Source: Verrucomicrobiota bacterium (GTDB taxonomy: Bacteria > Verrucomicrobiota > Verrucomicrobiia > Opitutales > Intestinicryptomonadaceae). From it: a DNA stretch of 40,558 bases. A program made the position numbers and the translations under genes. The notes beneath the pieces are model-generated. The model did not search any database and was not told the DNA's origin. It saw only the letters and a program-made list of their open reading frames with translations. Positions 8,674 to 16,196 of the stretch are shown here, piece after piece. The stretch is from assembly GCA_003343565.1 (NCBI GenBank), contig QALA01000053.1:1-40558 (forward strand). The letters run 5' to 3'. Every line of letters begins with the position of its first letter. Position 1 is the first letter of the stretch.

Positions 8674-9098
8674 TTTCTTTGCGAATTTATGCCGCATGCG
8701 GCGAAAGTCAAACAGTATTATCCCGCATTGGGCCTTCCATTAATTTTGTTTTGAAAATCCGTTTTATCCTTAGGCGGGTTTTGCCGTTCGGAGTTTTTTC
8801 GCGGCGTCTTTTTCGGAAGCCGGATTCGATTGGCGGCTATTGTCGACTATTGTCGGCGGTTTCGGGCAGTGCTTTCGGGAATCGGATTCAACAGGCGCGC
8901 GCGGAATGCGATTTCGGCAGAGGGGTTGATTTTCCGGATTCGCCGGGTTCGACAAATTCTCCAGGTTCGACGGGTCCGACGGGCTTTAGTTCGCGCGCCC
9001 TTTTACGGCCCGCCGTTTCGGATTGCCTGCGGAGCTTACAACTTTAGGCTTGTGTATTGGGGAGCGGAGATTATCGTCGGCTAAATAACTTCCGTCGC
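8674..9098. other. Intergenic region between divergent thiS and TRIC gene, with short repeats
   Basis: No supported gene lies here. Both flanking genes read outwards, so both promoters should be inside, but no clear -35/-10 pair was found. No thiamine-pyrophosphate riboswitch motif was seen on the thiS side. Short repeats occur: CTATTGTCG twice (8837-8845, 8847-8855), and three copies of a GGTTCGAC-like word (8946-8953, 8964-8971 and, as GGTCCGAC, 8973-8980). Confidence 0.5.
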
Positions 9099-9662
9099 AT
9101 GCTTTTCATAGAGATAGCGGGCTTGATTGCCTTCTCGATTTCGGGCGCGCTCGCCGCGTTTAAGAAGGATTTGGACATAGTCGGATACGTCGCGGTCGGC
9201 GTGGTGACCGGCATAGGGGGCGGCACGCTGCGGGACCTCATTTTGAACAGGACGGTTTTTTGGATTGGCGATCCGTATTTGTACTCGCTCAACATTTGTA
9301 TCGCCACCGCGGTGGTCACGTACTTTTTCGGCAGGTTTATCGAGAACCGCAGAAATATCGTAAACTGGTTCGACGCGCTCGGATTGGCGCTGTTTGCCAT
9401 ACAGGGCTACGCCATTGCCTTTCAAATGCACGGCAATTTCGAGATAGCCCTGATTATGGGCGTTATCACCGGCGTGGGCGGCGGCCTCGTGCGCGACATA
9501 TGCCTAAACCGCCAGCCGTTTATTTTCAGGGGGGAACTGTACGCCTCCGCCGTCGCCGCGGGGCTGCTGGTTTACTATCTTTCCGATTCCATCGCCCTGT
9601 CTTTTGCGACCTCGTTTACGCTGAGGGCGGGAGCGATAAAGTTTGGCTGGCGCCTGAAGTGA
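9099..9662 (+). CDS. TRIC-type cation channel family membrane protein (UPF0126)
   Basis: This 187-residue membrane protein has two copies of a repeat unit, each with a glycine-rich motif: GIGGGTLRD near residue 40 and GVGGGLVRD near residue 127. The doubled GxGGGxxRD motif is the hallmark of the UPF0126/TRIC family, whose prokaryotic members form homotrimeric monovalent-cation channels. About six to seven hydrophobic helices are visible. The ATG at 9099 gives MLFIEIAGLIAFSISGA, which places the first helix correctly; an upstream alternative start at 9057 adds a charged extension with no support. The gene stands alone between two spacers, so context says nothing about its physiological role. 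Confidence 0.88.
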   Translation: MLFIEIAGLIAFSISGALAAFKKDLDIVGYVAVGVVTGIGGGTLRDLILNRTVFWIGDPYLYSLNICIATAVVTYFFGRFIENRRNIVNWFDALGLALFAIQGYAIAFQMHGNFEIALIMGVITGVGGGLVRDICLNRQPFIFRGELYASAVAAGLLVYYLSDSIALSFATSFTLRAGAIKFGWRLK

Positions 9663-10095
9663 TTTTTTTCGGTTTTTGCGGCCGAAGTTTTGCGCCGCGG
9701 CGTTTCGATGCGCGCAAGTTTTTGTTTCCGTCCGCGTTCCAGCCCGCGCGTTTGGGGGACTTTTTATAAACTCTTAAAATGCGTTAAGCGCGCCGTTTCG
9801 CATTTCGACTTTTGTCTTTTTTGCCTATTCTTTGGCGCGTGTTTTAATTGCGCGCGCCTCTTTTGCTTTCGCCCGCGTTTTCAGTGTCGTTTTGGGCGCG
9901 TCTTTTTTATCTTGCCGCAGCGGGTGGCGCGGGGAAGGGGAGGGTTTTGGGAGGCGGAAAAATTTTTTTTACCTTTTGCTTTTTGTATTGCTGGCGCCCT
10001 CCGGACCTTAGCATTGTCGGCTTTTTCTGATTGCTTTGCCTTGCGGGGGGCGGACGCTTTGAGGCCGTATTCTTTCCGTCGAATCGCGGCTTTGC
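9663..10095. other. Noncoding spacer between convergent TRIC gene and rlmH
   Basis: No gene is supported in these 433 bp. The + strand is T-rich with interspersed GCG words, and open frames give cysteine/phenylalanine/arginine-rich noise. A weak TTCGG/CCGAA hairpin followed by GTTTTG lies just after the TRIC stop, but it is too short to call as a terminator. Confidence 0.5.
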
Positions 10096-10530
10096 CTAAT
10101 GGTGGTATCCTGTGTTGGCCGATATGTTCTTCGCCCTGTAAAGCTGCTCCAAAAGTATGACCCGCGCAAATTCGTGAGTGAACGTCATGGGAGAAAGCGA
10201 GATTACTTCGTCCGCGCGCGCCTTTACTTCGGCGGAAAGTCCGTATGCTCCCCCGACGATAAACGCGCAGTCGCCCGCCTCGTCCTCTAAAAGTTTTGCA
10301 AATTCCCTCGACGTGCGAAGGCGCCCCTCCTCTCCGGCGGCGTAGACTTTTCCCTTGAAATTTTTTAAGTGCGCAAGCATGCGCTCGCCTTCGCGCGCAG
10401 GGTCGGAGTCGCCTATTTCCGCAATCTCCGCGCGGCAGTAATGCGACAGCCTTTCCAAATAGTCGCCGCACAGGTTCGCCAGCGCCTTGTTCTTCATCTT
10501 GCCGACCGCGATTATCTTCAGGCGGCGCAT
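10096..10530 (-). CDS. rlmH: 23S rRNA (pseudouridine-1915-N3)-methyltransferase RlmH
   Basis: RlmH is the small SPOUT-family enzyme that methylates pseudouridine 1915 in helix 69 of 23S rRNA using S-adenosylmethionine. At 144 residues it is slightly short for the family. The N-terminus MRRLKIIAVGKMK, the SAM-binding trefoil-knot segment FIVGGAYGLSAEV (about 90-102) and the C-terminal LLEQLYRAKNISANTGYHH with its final Tyr-His-His all fit. It lies 4 bp downstream of the SulP gene on the same strand and is probably the last gene of that unit. No functional link to anion transport is implied. Confidence 0.96.
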   Translation of the reverse strand: MRRLKIIAVGKMKNKALANLCGDYLERLSHYCRAEIAEIGDSDPAREGERMLAHLKNFKGKVYAAGEEGRLRTSREFAKLLEDEAGDCAFIVGGAYGLSAEVKARADEVISLSPMTFTHEFARVILLEQLYRAKNISANTGYHH

Positions 10531-10534
10531 GCGG

Positions 10535-12325
10535 CTATTCCCGGCCCCCCTCGGCCTTTTTTGCGGCGTAAATGCTCAGCTTGGGAGCGTCCGCGCCGAA
10601 GCCCTCCCGCGCGGATCTGACCGCGCGCGCCGCCGATAGGGTCGGATTGGATTCGTCGTTTTCAAATATGTTTTCCCGCCCTATTTCCGAGAATGCCCCG
10701 GACGATTTCAGTATGCGCATTATGTCCCCGCGAACTTCGCAGAGAATAAGCCTGCGGTCGGATTGCGACATTCTCCTGTTCAGCTCCAGAATGTCCATGA
10801 CGCTTGTTGCGTCGAAGTTTATCGCGTTTCTTAGCTTTAGAATCAAAACCTTCAGGTTCTCCTCTCCGGCGATTCTTCTGAATTGGTTTTGCAGGACGTC
10901 GGAGGCCCCGAAGAACATGTTGCCCTCGACGTGGACGATGGATATTTCAGGATCGGAGCGCGCGGTTTTTGCCTCGATTTTTTCGAGTTCGCCGTCGTCT
11001 CCTATCGAGTATTCCACAACTTCCGGCGCGCTGGCCTTTTTTAGAAACAGCAGAATCGAGAGCGCAATTCCTGCGTATATGGCGTTGTCGAGGCTGCTGA
11101 ACACCCCGACCATGAATGTGACAAGAAACACCATTGCGTCGCTAAACGTGCTGGTCAGAACGGTTTTTATCGTCTTTAATTTGATTAGCGAAAAACTCGT
11201 ATAGACGACTATCAGCGCGAGCGTCGCCTTCGGGACGTATTCGATTGCGCCCCCGAACAGGGCCAGCACGACGAGCGTGAATATCGCCGTGAACAGATTG
11301 AAAAGCGTGGATTTTGCTCCGCTGTAAAACGCGAGCGTCGAGCGCGTCATCGAGCCGGACGCAAGCGTTCCCGATCCGAACGCGCACCCGATGTTGGCGA
11401 TGCCGAGCGCGAAGATTTCCTGGTTTGTGTCGAACCTGTCGGCCTTCATCGCCGCGAGGCTCTTGCCTATCGAGACGCCCTCGATTGCGCACAATATGGC
11501 TATCGCCAGCGCGAGAGACGCCGATTGCTTTACGCTTATGGCAGAAAAGTCCGGAGCCGACGCGCTCCATGAATCCGCGTAGACGGGGGAGAGCCTGTCG
11601 ATTTCCATTCCGAAATGCGCGGTGCATATGTAGGAGGCCGCCGCCGTAAGTATCATGGTGATTCCCTCGGCGGGAAGGCGATTTGCAAACTTCTTCATGG
11701 GCAGGAAGACCGCAAAAGTAAATGCCGCCATTCCCAGAGATGCGGGCTGAAGCCCGCCGATGCAGTCGATTGTGGCGCCTATCGTCTGGACGAGCGTGGT
11801 CGGCGCAAAGTCCTGCGGATAGGAAAAACCGAACAGGTTGCGCATTTGGTTTGCGATTATCAAAAGCGCGCCGACTGTGACATACGATATTATCACCGTC
11901 CGCGAGATGTACGATATTACGAACGTCAGCTTGAATACGCTCGCCAATATCAAAAACAGGCCCGTAAGCGCGAGTATCGACGGAACCGCCGCCATTCTTG
12001 CGGCTTCGTCGACCATTCCGGCAACTGCAAACGAGCTCAACAGAATCACCGCCGACGCGTTGCTCGGCCCCAGCGTGACATATATCGACCGGCAGAATAC
12101 AAGCCCGATCAGCGACGCTATAATCCCGCCGAAAATGCCGTAGGATATGGGCAGCCCGGCGATGAGCGCGTACGCCATGTTTATGGGAAAGGACAGTACT
12201 GCAACGTTGAACCCCGCCTTGATGTCGCACATCAGGGCGTCCGTTCCGTAATTTTTAAACTGCGCGGCAAGCGGAAAAAGCTTAACGCTTTTCCAATCGG
12301 AGTGGGCTTTAAATTTGTGCGCCAA
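10535..12325 (-). CDS. SulP-family anion transporter with STAS domain
   Basis: This 596-residue SulP (SLC26) secondary transporter has a hydrophobic core of residues about 30-430 with some 12-14 membrane helices. The SulP signature region (residues about 38-68) contains FNVAVLSFPINMAYALIAG. A cytoplasmic STAS domain covers about 455-575 and includes VHVEGNMFFGASDVL and NFDATSVMDILE. Family substrates are sulfate, bicarbonate, dicarboxylates or other anions; specificity cannot be read here. It follows two secreted-protein genes by 27 bp and precedes rlmH by 4 bp, all on the minus strand. There is no carbonic anhydrase fusion or neighbour that would argue for bicarbonate. Confidence 0.92.
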   Translation of the reverse strand: MAHKFKAHSDWKSVKLFPLAAQFKNYGTDALMCDIKAGFNVAVLSFPINMAYALIAGLPISYGIFGGIIASLIGLVFCRSIYVTLGPSNASAVILLSSFAVAGMVDEAARMAAVPSILALTGLFLILASVFKLTFVISYISRTVIISYVTVGALLIIANQMRNLFGFSYPQDFAPTTLVQTIGATIDCIGGLQPASLGMAAFTFAVFLPMKKFANRLPAEGITMILTAAASYICTAHFGMEIDRLSPVYADSWSASAPDFSAISVKQSASLALAIAILCAIEGVSIGKSLAAMKADRFDTNQEIFALGIANIGCAFGSGTLASGSMTRSTLAFYSGAKSTLFNLFTAIFTLVVLALFGGAIEYVPKATLALIVVYTSFSLIKLKTIKTVLTSTFSDAMVFLVTFMVGVFSSLDNAIYAGIALSILLFLKKASAPEVVEYSIGDDGELEKIEAKTARSDPEISIVHVEGNMFFGASDVLQNQFRRIAGEENLKVLILKLRNAINFDATSVMDILELNRRMSQSDRRLILCEVRGDIMRILKSSGAFSEIGRENIFENDESNPTLSAARAVRSAREGFGADAPKLSIYAAKKAEGGRE

Positions 12326-12352
12326 GTTTGGTCCCGTTAAGTCTGCGCCCCG

Positions 12353-13156
12353 CTATTTCTTGGCCTCCGCGGCCTGCCTGCCTTTTATAATCGCCAGTTC
12401 CTGCGGGGAAAGTTCGAGCCATATCTGCGAATGCTCTATTTCCACAATGTAATTCTTGTTTTCCGATATTCCGTATTTGCGCCTCAATTCCGCGTCCGCG
12501 GCCTTCATGGCCATCTCGTCTTCGGAAAGTTTCTTCGTGAGCTTCATCTGCTTTGACGCGTCCATAGTGGAGGCTATTTCCTTGCGAAGCTCGTTCAAGC
12601 CGGCCTTTTGCGCGAACATTGTCCCCAGGCTCCTTTGGAGCTGCGCGTTTTCCCTCGTGCCCTCAATCGATTTGAGGCGGTAGTAGTTGGCGCCGTTTTT
12701 CTGGATTATCCTCATGGGATCCATCTGCGCCCCGTCCGAAGTCTTCAGATTGGAAAGCTCCTCCTTTGAGAGCGCGGTGCAGATGTTCGACGAAAGGAAT
12801 ATCATCTTGTACTTTCTGTTCGAGGCGAACGCGTACTGCTTGCGCATGATTTCGTCGTTTGCCTTGAACTCCTTGTCGAGGGCGTCGAACACCTTTTGAA
12901 TTTCCGCTTTTTTTGCCTCGTCCTTTTCCTCGCGGAGGCGCGTCTGAAGCTCCTTGAGCTTTCCGGCGTAGCGGCGCATGGTGTTCACGTTGTAGTTGAA
13001 CAGGTCGTTTTGCTCCGGAGTTTTCAGCTCGCTTACCATCATATATTGCGCCCCGTCCATCAGGGCGATGTCGCCGACTTTTTGGGCGGCCGCGGGAGTG
13101 GGCGCGGCGGCGGCCGCGGCGAAGGCGGCGATTGCAATTACAGGTTTCAAGTTCAT
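12353..13156 (-). CDS. Secreted protein of unknown function, helical and charged (267 aa)
   Basis: I do not recognise this family. The N-terminus is a clear Sec signal peptide: MNLK, then an alanine-rich core, with likely cleavage after AAA near residue 24. The rest is mostly predicted helix, rich in Lys, Glu, Met and Ala. There are long amphipathic stretches at about residues 60-105 and 185-235 that could form coiled coils. A single Cys (in SSNICTALS) and no enzymatic motif are seen. Near the C-terminus is the segment EHSQIWLELSPQEL. It starts 3 bp after the stop of another secreted protein and is followed 27 bp later by the SulP transporter. The two secreted proteins are likely made together and may act in the periplasm or at the envelope. 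Confidence 0.85.
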   Translation of the reverse strand: MNLKPVIAIAAFAAAAAAPTPAAAQKVGDIALMDGAQYMMVSELKTPEQNDLFNYNVNTMRRYAGKLKELQTRLREEKDEAKKAEIQKVFDALDKEFKANDEIMRKQYAFASNRKYKMIFLSSNICTALSKEELSNLKTSDGAQMDPMRIIQKNGANYYRLKSIEGTRENAQLQRSLGTMFAQKAGLNELRKEIASTMDASKQMKLTKKLSEDEMAMKAADAELRRKYGISENKNYIVEIEHSQIWLELSPQELAIIKGRQAAEAKK

Positions 13157-13159
13157 GGC

Positions 13160-13852
13160 CTATTTGTCCTTGCTTGAATCTTCCATTATGTACAGCCTGC
13201 CGTTCATGTTCGGGTTTACGTTGTCGCCGGAAGACGCCTTGGACGCGCCCGTTCCGGAAACGTTCGCCGACGCGCCCGGTTCGTCGGCCTTCTGGCGCGG
13301 CTGCAATCCGGCGAAGTCCGTGGAGATTCTCTCGTAGAAGGCGAGGAGTTCGTCCAGATCGGACACGGCGAATTCGAGATTTTTCGCGTGGGTGGTCGCC
13401 GGATAGTCCTTATGCACGGCGGTCGCGGTGAGGAGCTTGCGAAGGTCGCGCACGGGGGTTTGGGCGAAGTCGGAATCCCTGGCGGCCTTGGCCGACGAGA
13501 ACGCCTGCGACATTCTGTCGATTGCGGTTTTTGAAAACTTCCTCTGGAGGATTTTTTCAAACTGTTCGGAATTCATGGGGGTCGCGTGGTAAATGCGCAC
13601 GTTGTTCGGGGAGCCGGAGAGCGATACCGTCACCTCCGTGACGAAGATGGCCTGCTGTACTATGTATTCGTTTTTCGACACCGACACCACAAGCGACGCC
13701 TGCGCGTAAAACGACGTTTCGTCCGGAAACAGTATTCCGAAAATCTTTTTGTTTTTCAGGGCTTCGTCGTCGATTTCAAATGCGGCCGCGCTCCCGCAAA
13801 ACGCCGCCAAAAACAAAACCAACGAAAGAAGCTTCGTTTGGTAAATCTTCAT
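13160..13852 (-). CDS. Secreted protein of unknown function (230 aa)
   Basis: I do not recognise this family. Residues 1-24 form a Sec signal peptide (MKIYQTK, hydrophobic core, GSAAA). The next 80 residues have a beta-rich character, with alternating hydrophobic residues such as ASLVVSVSK and IFVTEVTVSLSG. A helical region and a disordered Ser/Ala/Asn-rich tail (about residues 190-225) follow. No catalytic motif is seen. It is the first gene of a minus-strand unit and is divergently arranged, 58 bp apart, with the ABCG transporter gene, so their promoters share that short spacer. It is separated from the 267-residue secreted protein by only 3 bp. Confidence 0.83.
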   Translation of the reverse strand: MKIYQTKLLSLVLFLAAFCGSAAAFEIDDEALKNKKIFGILFPDETSFYAQASLVVSVSKNEYIVQQAIFVTEVTVSLSGSPNNVRIYHATPMNSEQFEKILQRKFSKTAIDRMSQAFSSAKAARDSDFAQTPVRDLRKLLTATAVHKDYPATTHAKNLEFAVSDLDELLAFYERISTDFAGLQPRQKADEPGASANVSGTGASKASSGDNVNPNMNGRLYIMEDSSKDK

Positions 13853-13910
13853 GGTTGCATTTACGGCGAAAATGTGGAAAATGGCAACAAGAAAGTTCTA
13901 ACTTCCCCCC

Positions 13911-15659
13911 ATGTTAAGTTGCAAAGGTTTGACGGTTCGCGTGGGAAATTCGTCCGCGCCGATTTTGAACAACGCCGAAATAGATTTTGAGGCGGGCGTC
14001 ATGAACGCCGTAATAGGGCCGTCGGGCTGCGGAAAGACGACGCTGGTGAAGGCGATGTTAAAAATACTTCCCGCGGAGGGGGAGTCGTTCTTTTGCGGGG
14101 AGAGAATCCGGGAGTCGGAGGACATAGTCGGAAAGGTCGGCTTCGCCCCGCAGTTTACCTGCGTGCACCCGATGCTGACGGTGAGGGAGGCGGTGGAGTC
14201 CGCGCTCGAAATATCGGTTTCGGATTCGGCGGAGCGCGCGCGCAGGCTGGAAAACATTTTGAAGATAATCGGCTTGGAGGAGCACGCCGGCAAGTTTGTC
14301 TCGTCGCTTTCCGGCGGGCAGCTGAGGAGAATAGGCCTGGGGGTGGAGCTGGCCTGCGATCCGCCCGTCATGTGCTGCGACGAAGTGACGTCGGGTTTGG
14401 ATCCGCTGTCGGAAAACTCCATTCTGGACATGATGCAAAAGCTCTGCCGGGAACGCGGCAAGACGTTTGTCTGCATAATACACAACCTCGCCAAGCTCGA
14501 CTACTTCAAGCGCATAACGGTGGTGCACTGCGCAGAGATTGTCTTTCAAGGCTCGCTCGACGAGCTCAAGGCGTATTTTGAAATAGACTCCGCGCTGTCG
14601 CTCTACGACGTCCTAAATTCGAAGGACGTTTCGCAGTGGCGGCAAAAGTGGTCCGAGCGGCGCGCAGAGATTGCCGCAAGGCGCGCGGACGAATCCGAAC
14701 GCCGGGGCGTTGAGGCTTCCGGAGGCTCGGCGGGCGTTTCGGGCGCCGGGGGGGGCGTTGAAGGCGGGGAATTTTGCGAAGGCGGCGGTTCGGCGCGCAG
14801 GCCGTCGGCGGTCTCCCAGCTTTTGACCCTTTTGCGCAGGCGCTACAAGCTGTTTTTCAGGGATACGACCTATCTGTTTTTGACGCTCGCCATAAGTTTC
14901 GGTTTTCCGCTTGTCGTTGTGATATTCGCGCTGGGCGGGCTTCCGCAAATAGAGACGCTGGCTCTCGACAGAAATTTGGGCGCCCTTGAGGAGCTTAGGG
15001 AAAATCTGCGGCTGCAAATCGAGGCGGCAAACACCGCGACAATCGTGACGGGGCTGATTCTCTTTCAGGCGGTTTTGCTCGGCCTCATGGGGGCGAACAA
15101 TTCCGCCCGCGAAATCGCATCTGAGCGCAGCCTGTACGAGAAGGAGCGCCTGTTGGGGCTGCGGCCCTCCGCGTATGCGCTGTCGAAAATAATATACACG
15201 CTTTCGCTTGCGCTGTTTCAGGGCGTGTGGATGTGCGTGTTCGTAAAATACATTTGCAAGTTTCCGGGCGACGCGTTCACGCAGTCGGCGCAGATGGTGA
15301 TGGTGTGCGCTTCCATGACGGCAATATGTCTGGCGTTCAGCGCGAATTTTTCCTCTCCGGAAAAGTCGAACTTGGTATCCATATATCTGGTGGGCTTTCA
15401 GCTTCCGCTCTCCGGCGTCGTGCTCGCGCTCCCGGAGGCGCTCAAATGGGTCTGCCGCCCGTTTATCGGGACGTACTGGGGCTGGGCGGGATACCTGACC
15501 TCCATGAAGGATTCGCCGATTTACGACGCATACGTGCAGACTTCCTCCGCGTGGGAAACGCTCCCTTCGCCGGCGCTTTCCTTCGCCGTTATGTCGCTTC
15601 AGTGCGCCGCGGCGCTCGCCTTTGTGTTTTGGGGGTGCTGCGTCAAAAAATGGTCTTGA
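13911..15659 (+). CDS. ABCG-type ABC transporter, ATPase fused to permease
   Basis: This half-transporter has the ATPase first and the ABC-2 type membrane domain after it, as in the ABCG/White group. The nucleotide domain has Walker A GPSGCGKTT (36-44), a Q-loop near APQFTCVHP, signature LSGGQLRR (133-140), Walker B ending in CDE (D157, E158) and the H-loop histidine in CIIHN. A charged and then glycine-rich linker covers about residues 245-300. The C-terminal half has about six membrane helices, beginning near FLTLAISFGFPLVVVIFALG. The 582-residue protein would act as a dimer. ABCG-like proteins in bacteria are usually exporters, but the substrate is unknown. It is flanked by genes for secreted proteins on both sides. 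No clear Shine-Dalgarno sequence precedes the ATG. Confidence 0.88.
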   Translation: MLSCKGLTVRVGNSSAPILNNAEIDFEAGVMNAVIGPSGCGKTTLVKAMLKILPAEGESFFCGERIRESEDIVGKVGFAPQFTCVHPMLTVREAVESALEISVSDSAERARRLENILKIIGLEEHAGKFVSSLSGGQLRRIGLGVELACDPPVMCCDEVTSGLDPLSENSILDMMQKLCRERGKTFVCIIHNLAKLDYFKRITVVHCAEIVFQGSLDELKAYFEIDSALSLYDVLNSKDVSQWRQKWSERRAEIAARRADESERRGVEASGGSAGVSGAGGGVEGGEFCEGGGSARRPSAVSQLLTLLRRRYKLFFRDTTYLFLTLAISFGFPLVVVIFALGGLPQIETLALDRNLGALEELRENLRLQIEAANTATIVTGLILFQAVLLGLMGANNSAREIASERSLYEKERLLGLRPSAYALSKIIYTLSLALFQGVWMCVFVKYICKFPGDAFTQSAQMVMVCASMTAICLAFSANFSSPEKSNLVSIYLVGFQLPLSGVVLALPEALKWVCRPFIGTYWGWAGYLTSMKDSPIYDAYVQTSSAWETLPSPALSFAVMSLQCAAALAFVFWGCCVKKWS

Positions 15660-15809
15660 GAAAACGCTATTGGTCGCGCGCCTTTTTTGCCGATATTTAT
15701 ATGCTTGAAATGCCCTAAAATTGTGCGAGAATCAATAGAGCCGCGCGGGAATGTGCGGCAGGTTTTCCCGCTTCGGTGTCAGCATCGGATCGGATATATT
15801 TGCACTGAT

Positions 15810-16187
15810 ATGAAATCCAAATACGTTCCAATTTTGGTCGCGCTGGCGATTCCCCTCGCGGCGGTTGCGGTTGCGCTGTCGCTTGTGTACGCGAAGAAGC
15901 GCACGGTTTCCGGCTTGGAGGACTTTTCCTACGCGGCCTACATAGGCGCGCCGAAGAATCTGGCGGGCAACAAATACCTTTTGAAATGCCAGCCCGACAG
16001 GCAGCTGGCGGATCTCGAATCGCGCGGGAGGCTCGTTTCCGTGCGGACGGCGGACGGCATGTCAAAGCTGGCCGTGCTCGTCCCGTCGGATTTGGACGTG
16101 AATATTTCCGCAAACAGGCGGTATGCGATGGTGGTGAAAATAGACTCCGCCGGCCGCGTAATCGCCGAATCTGTGGAGAAGTATTAG
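15810..16187 (+). CDS. Small membrane-anchored protein of unknown function (125 aa)
   Basis: I do not recognise this family. The ATG at 15810 begins MKSKYVPILVALAIPL, giving one strong N-terminal membrane helix (about residues 6-28). A short region follows, then a probable small beta domain of about 75 residues (SRGRLVSVRTADG, KLAVLVPSDLDVNIS, RYAMVVKIDSAGRVI), so an inner-membrane anchor with a periplasmic domain is likely. The open frame extends upstream to 15687, but that part is not protein-like. It is the first of four closely packed genes (gaps of 9 and 7 bp, then an overlap), so its product probably works with the next three. About 150 bp of untranslated sequence lies between the ABC gene and this start. 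Confidence 0.78.
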   Translation: MKSKYVPILVALAIPLAAVAVALSLVYAKKRTVSGLEDFSYAAYIGAPKNLAGNKYLLKCQPDRQLADLESRGRLVSVRTADGMSKLAVLVPSDLDVNISANRRYAMVVKIDSAGRVIAESVEKY

Positions 16188-16191
16188 GAGG
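16186..16191 (+). promoter_or_regulatory. Strong Shine-Dalgarno site overlapping the upstream stop codon
   Basis: AGGAGG begins inside the TAG stop of the 125-residue gene and lies 5 bases before the ATG at 16197. Such a perfect site is rare in this window. It fixes the start at 16197 rather than the second ATG at 16203, and it suggests translational coupling and high expression of the 631-residue protein. Confidence 0.85.
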
Positions 16192-16196
16192 CCGGA

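Noticed and set aside
8674..8900. Looked for a TPP riboswitch upstream of thiS
   Set aside because: No CTGAGA or ACC-TGATCTGG type conserved core was found on the minus strand.
8946..8980. GGTTCGAC words resembling a tRNA T-loop
   Set aside because: No acceptor stem, anticodon arm or D-arm can be drawn around them; they are short direct repeats.
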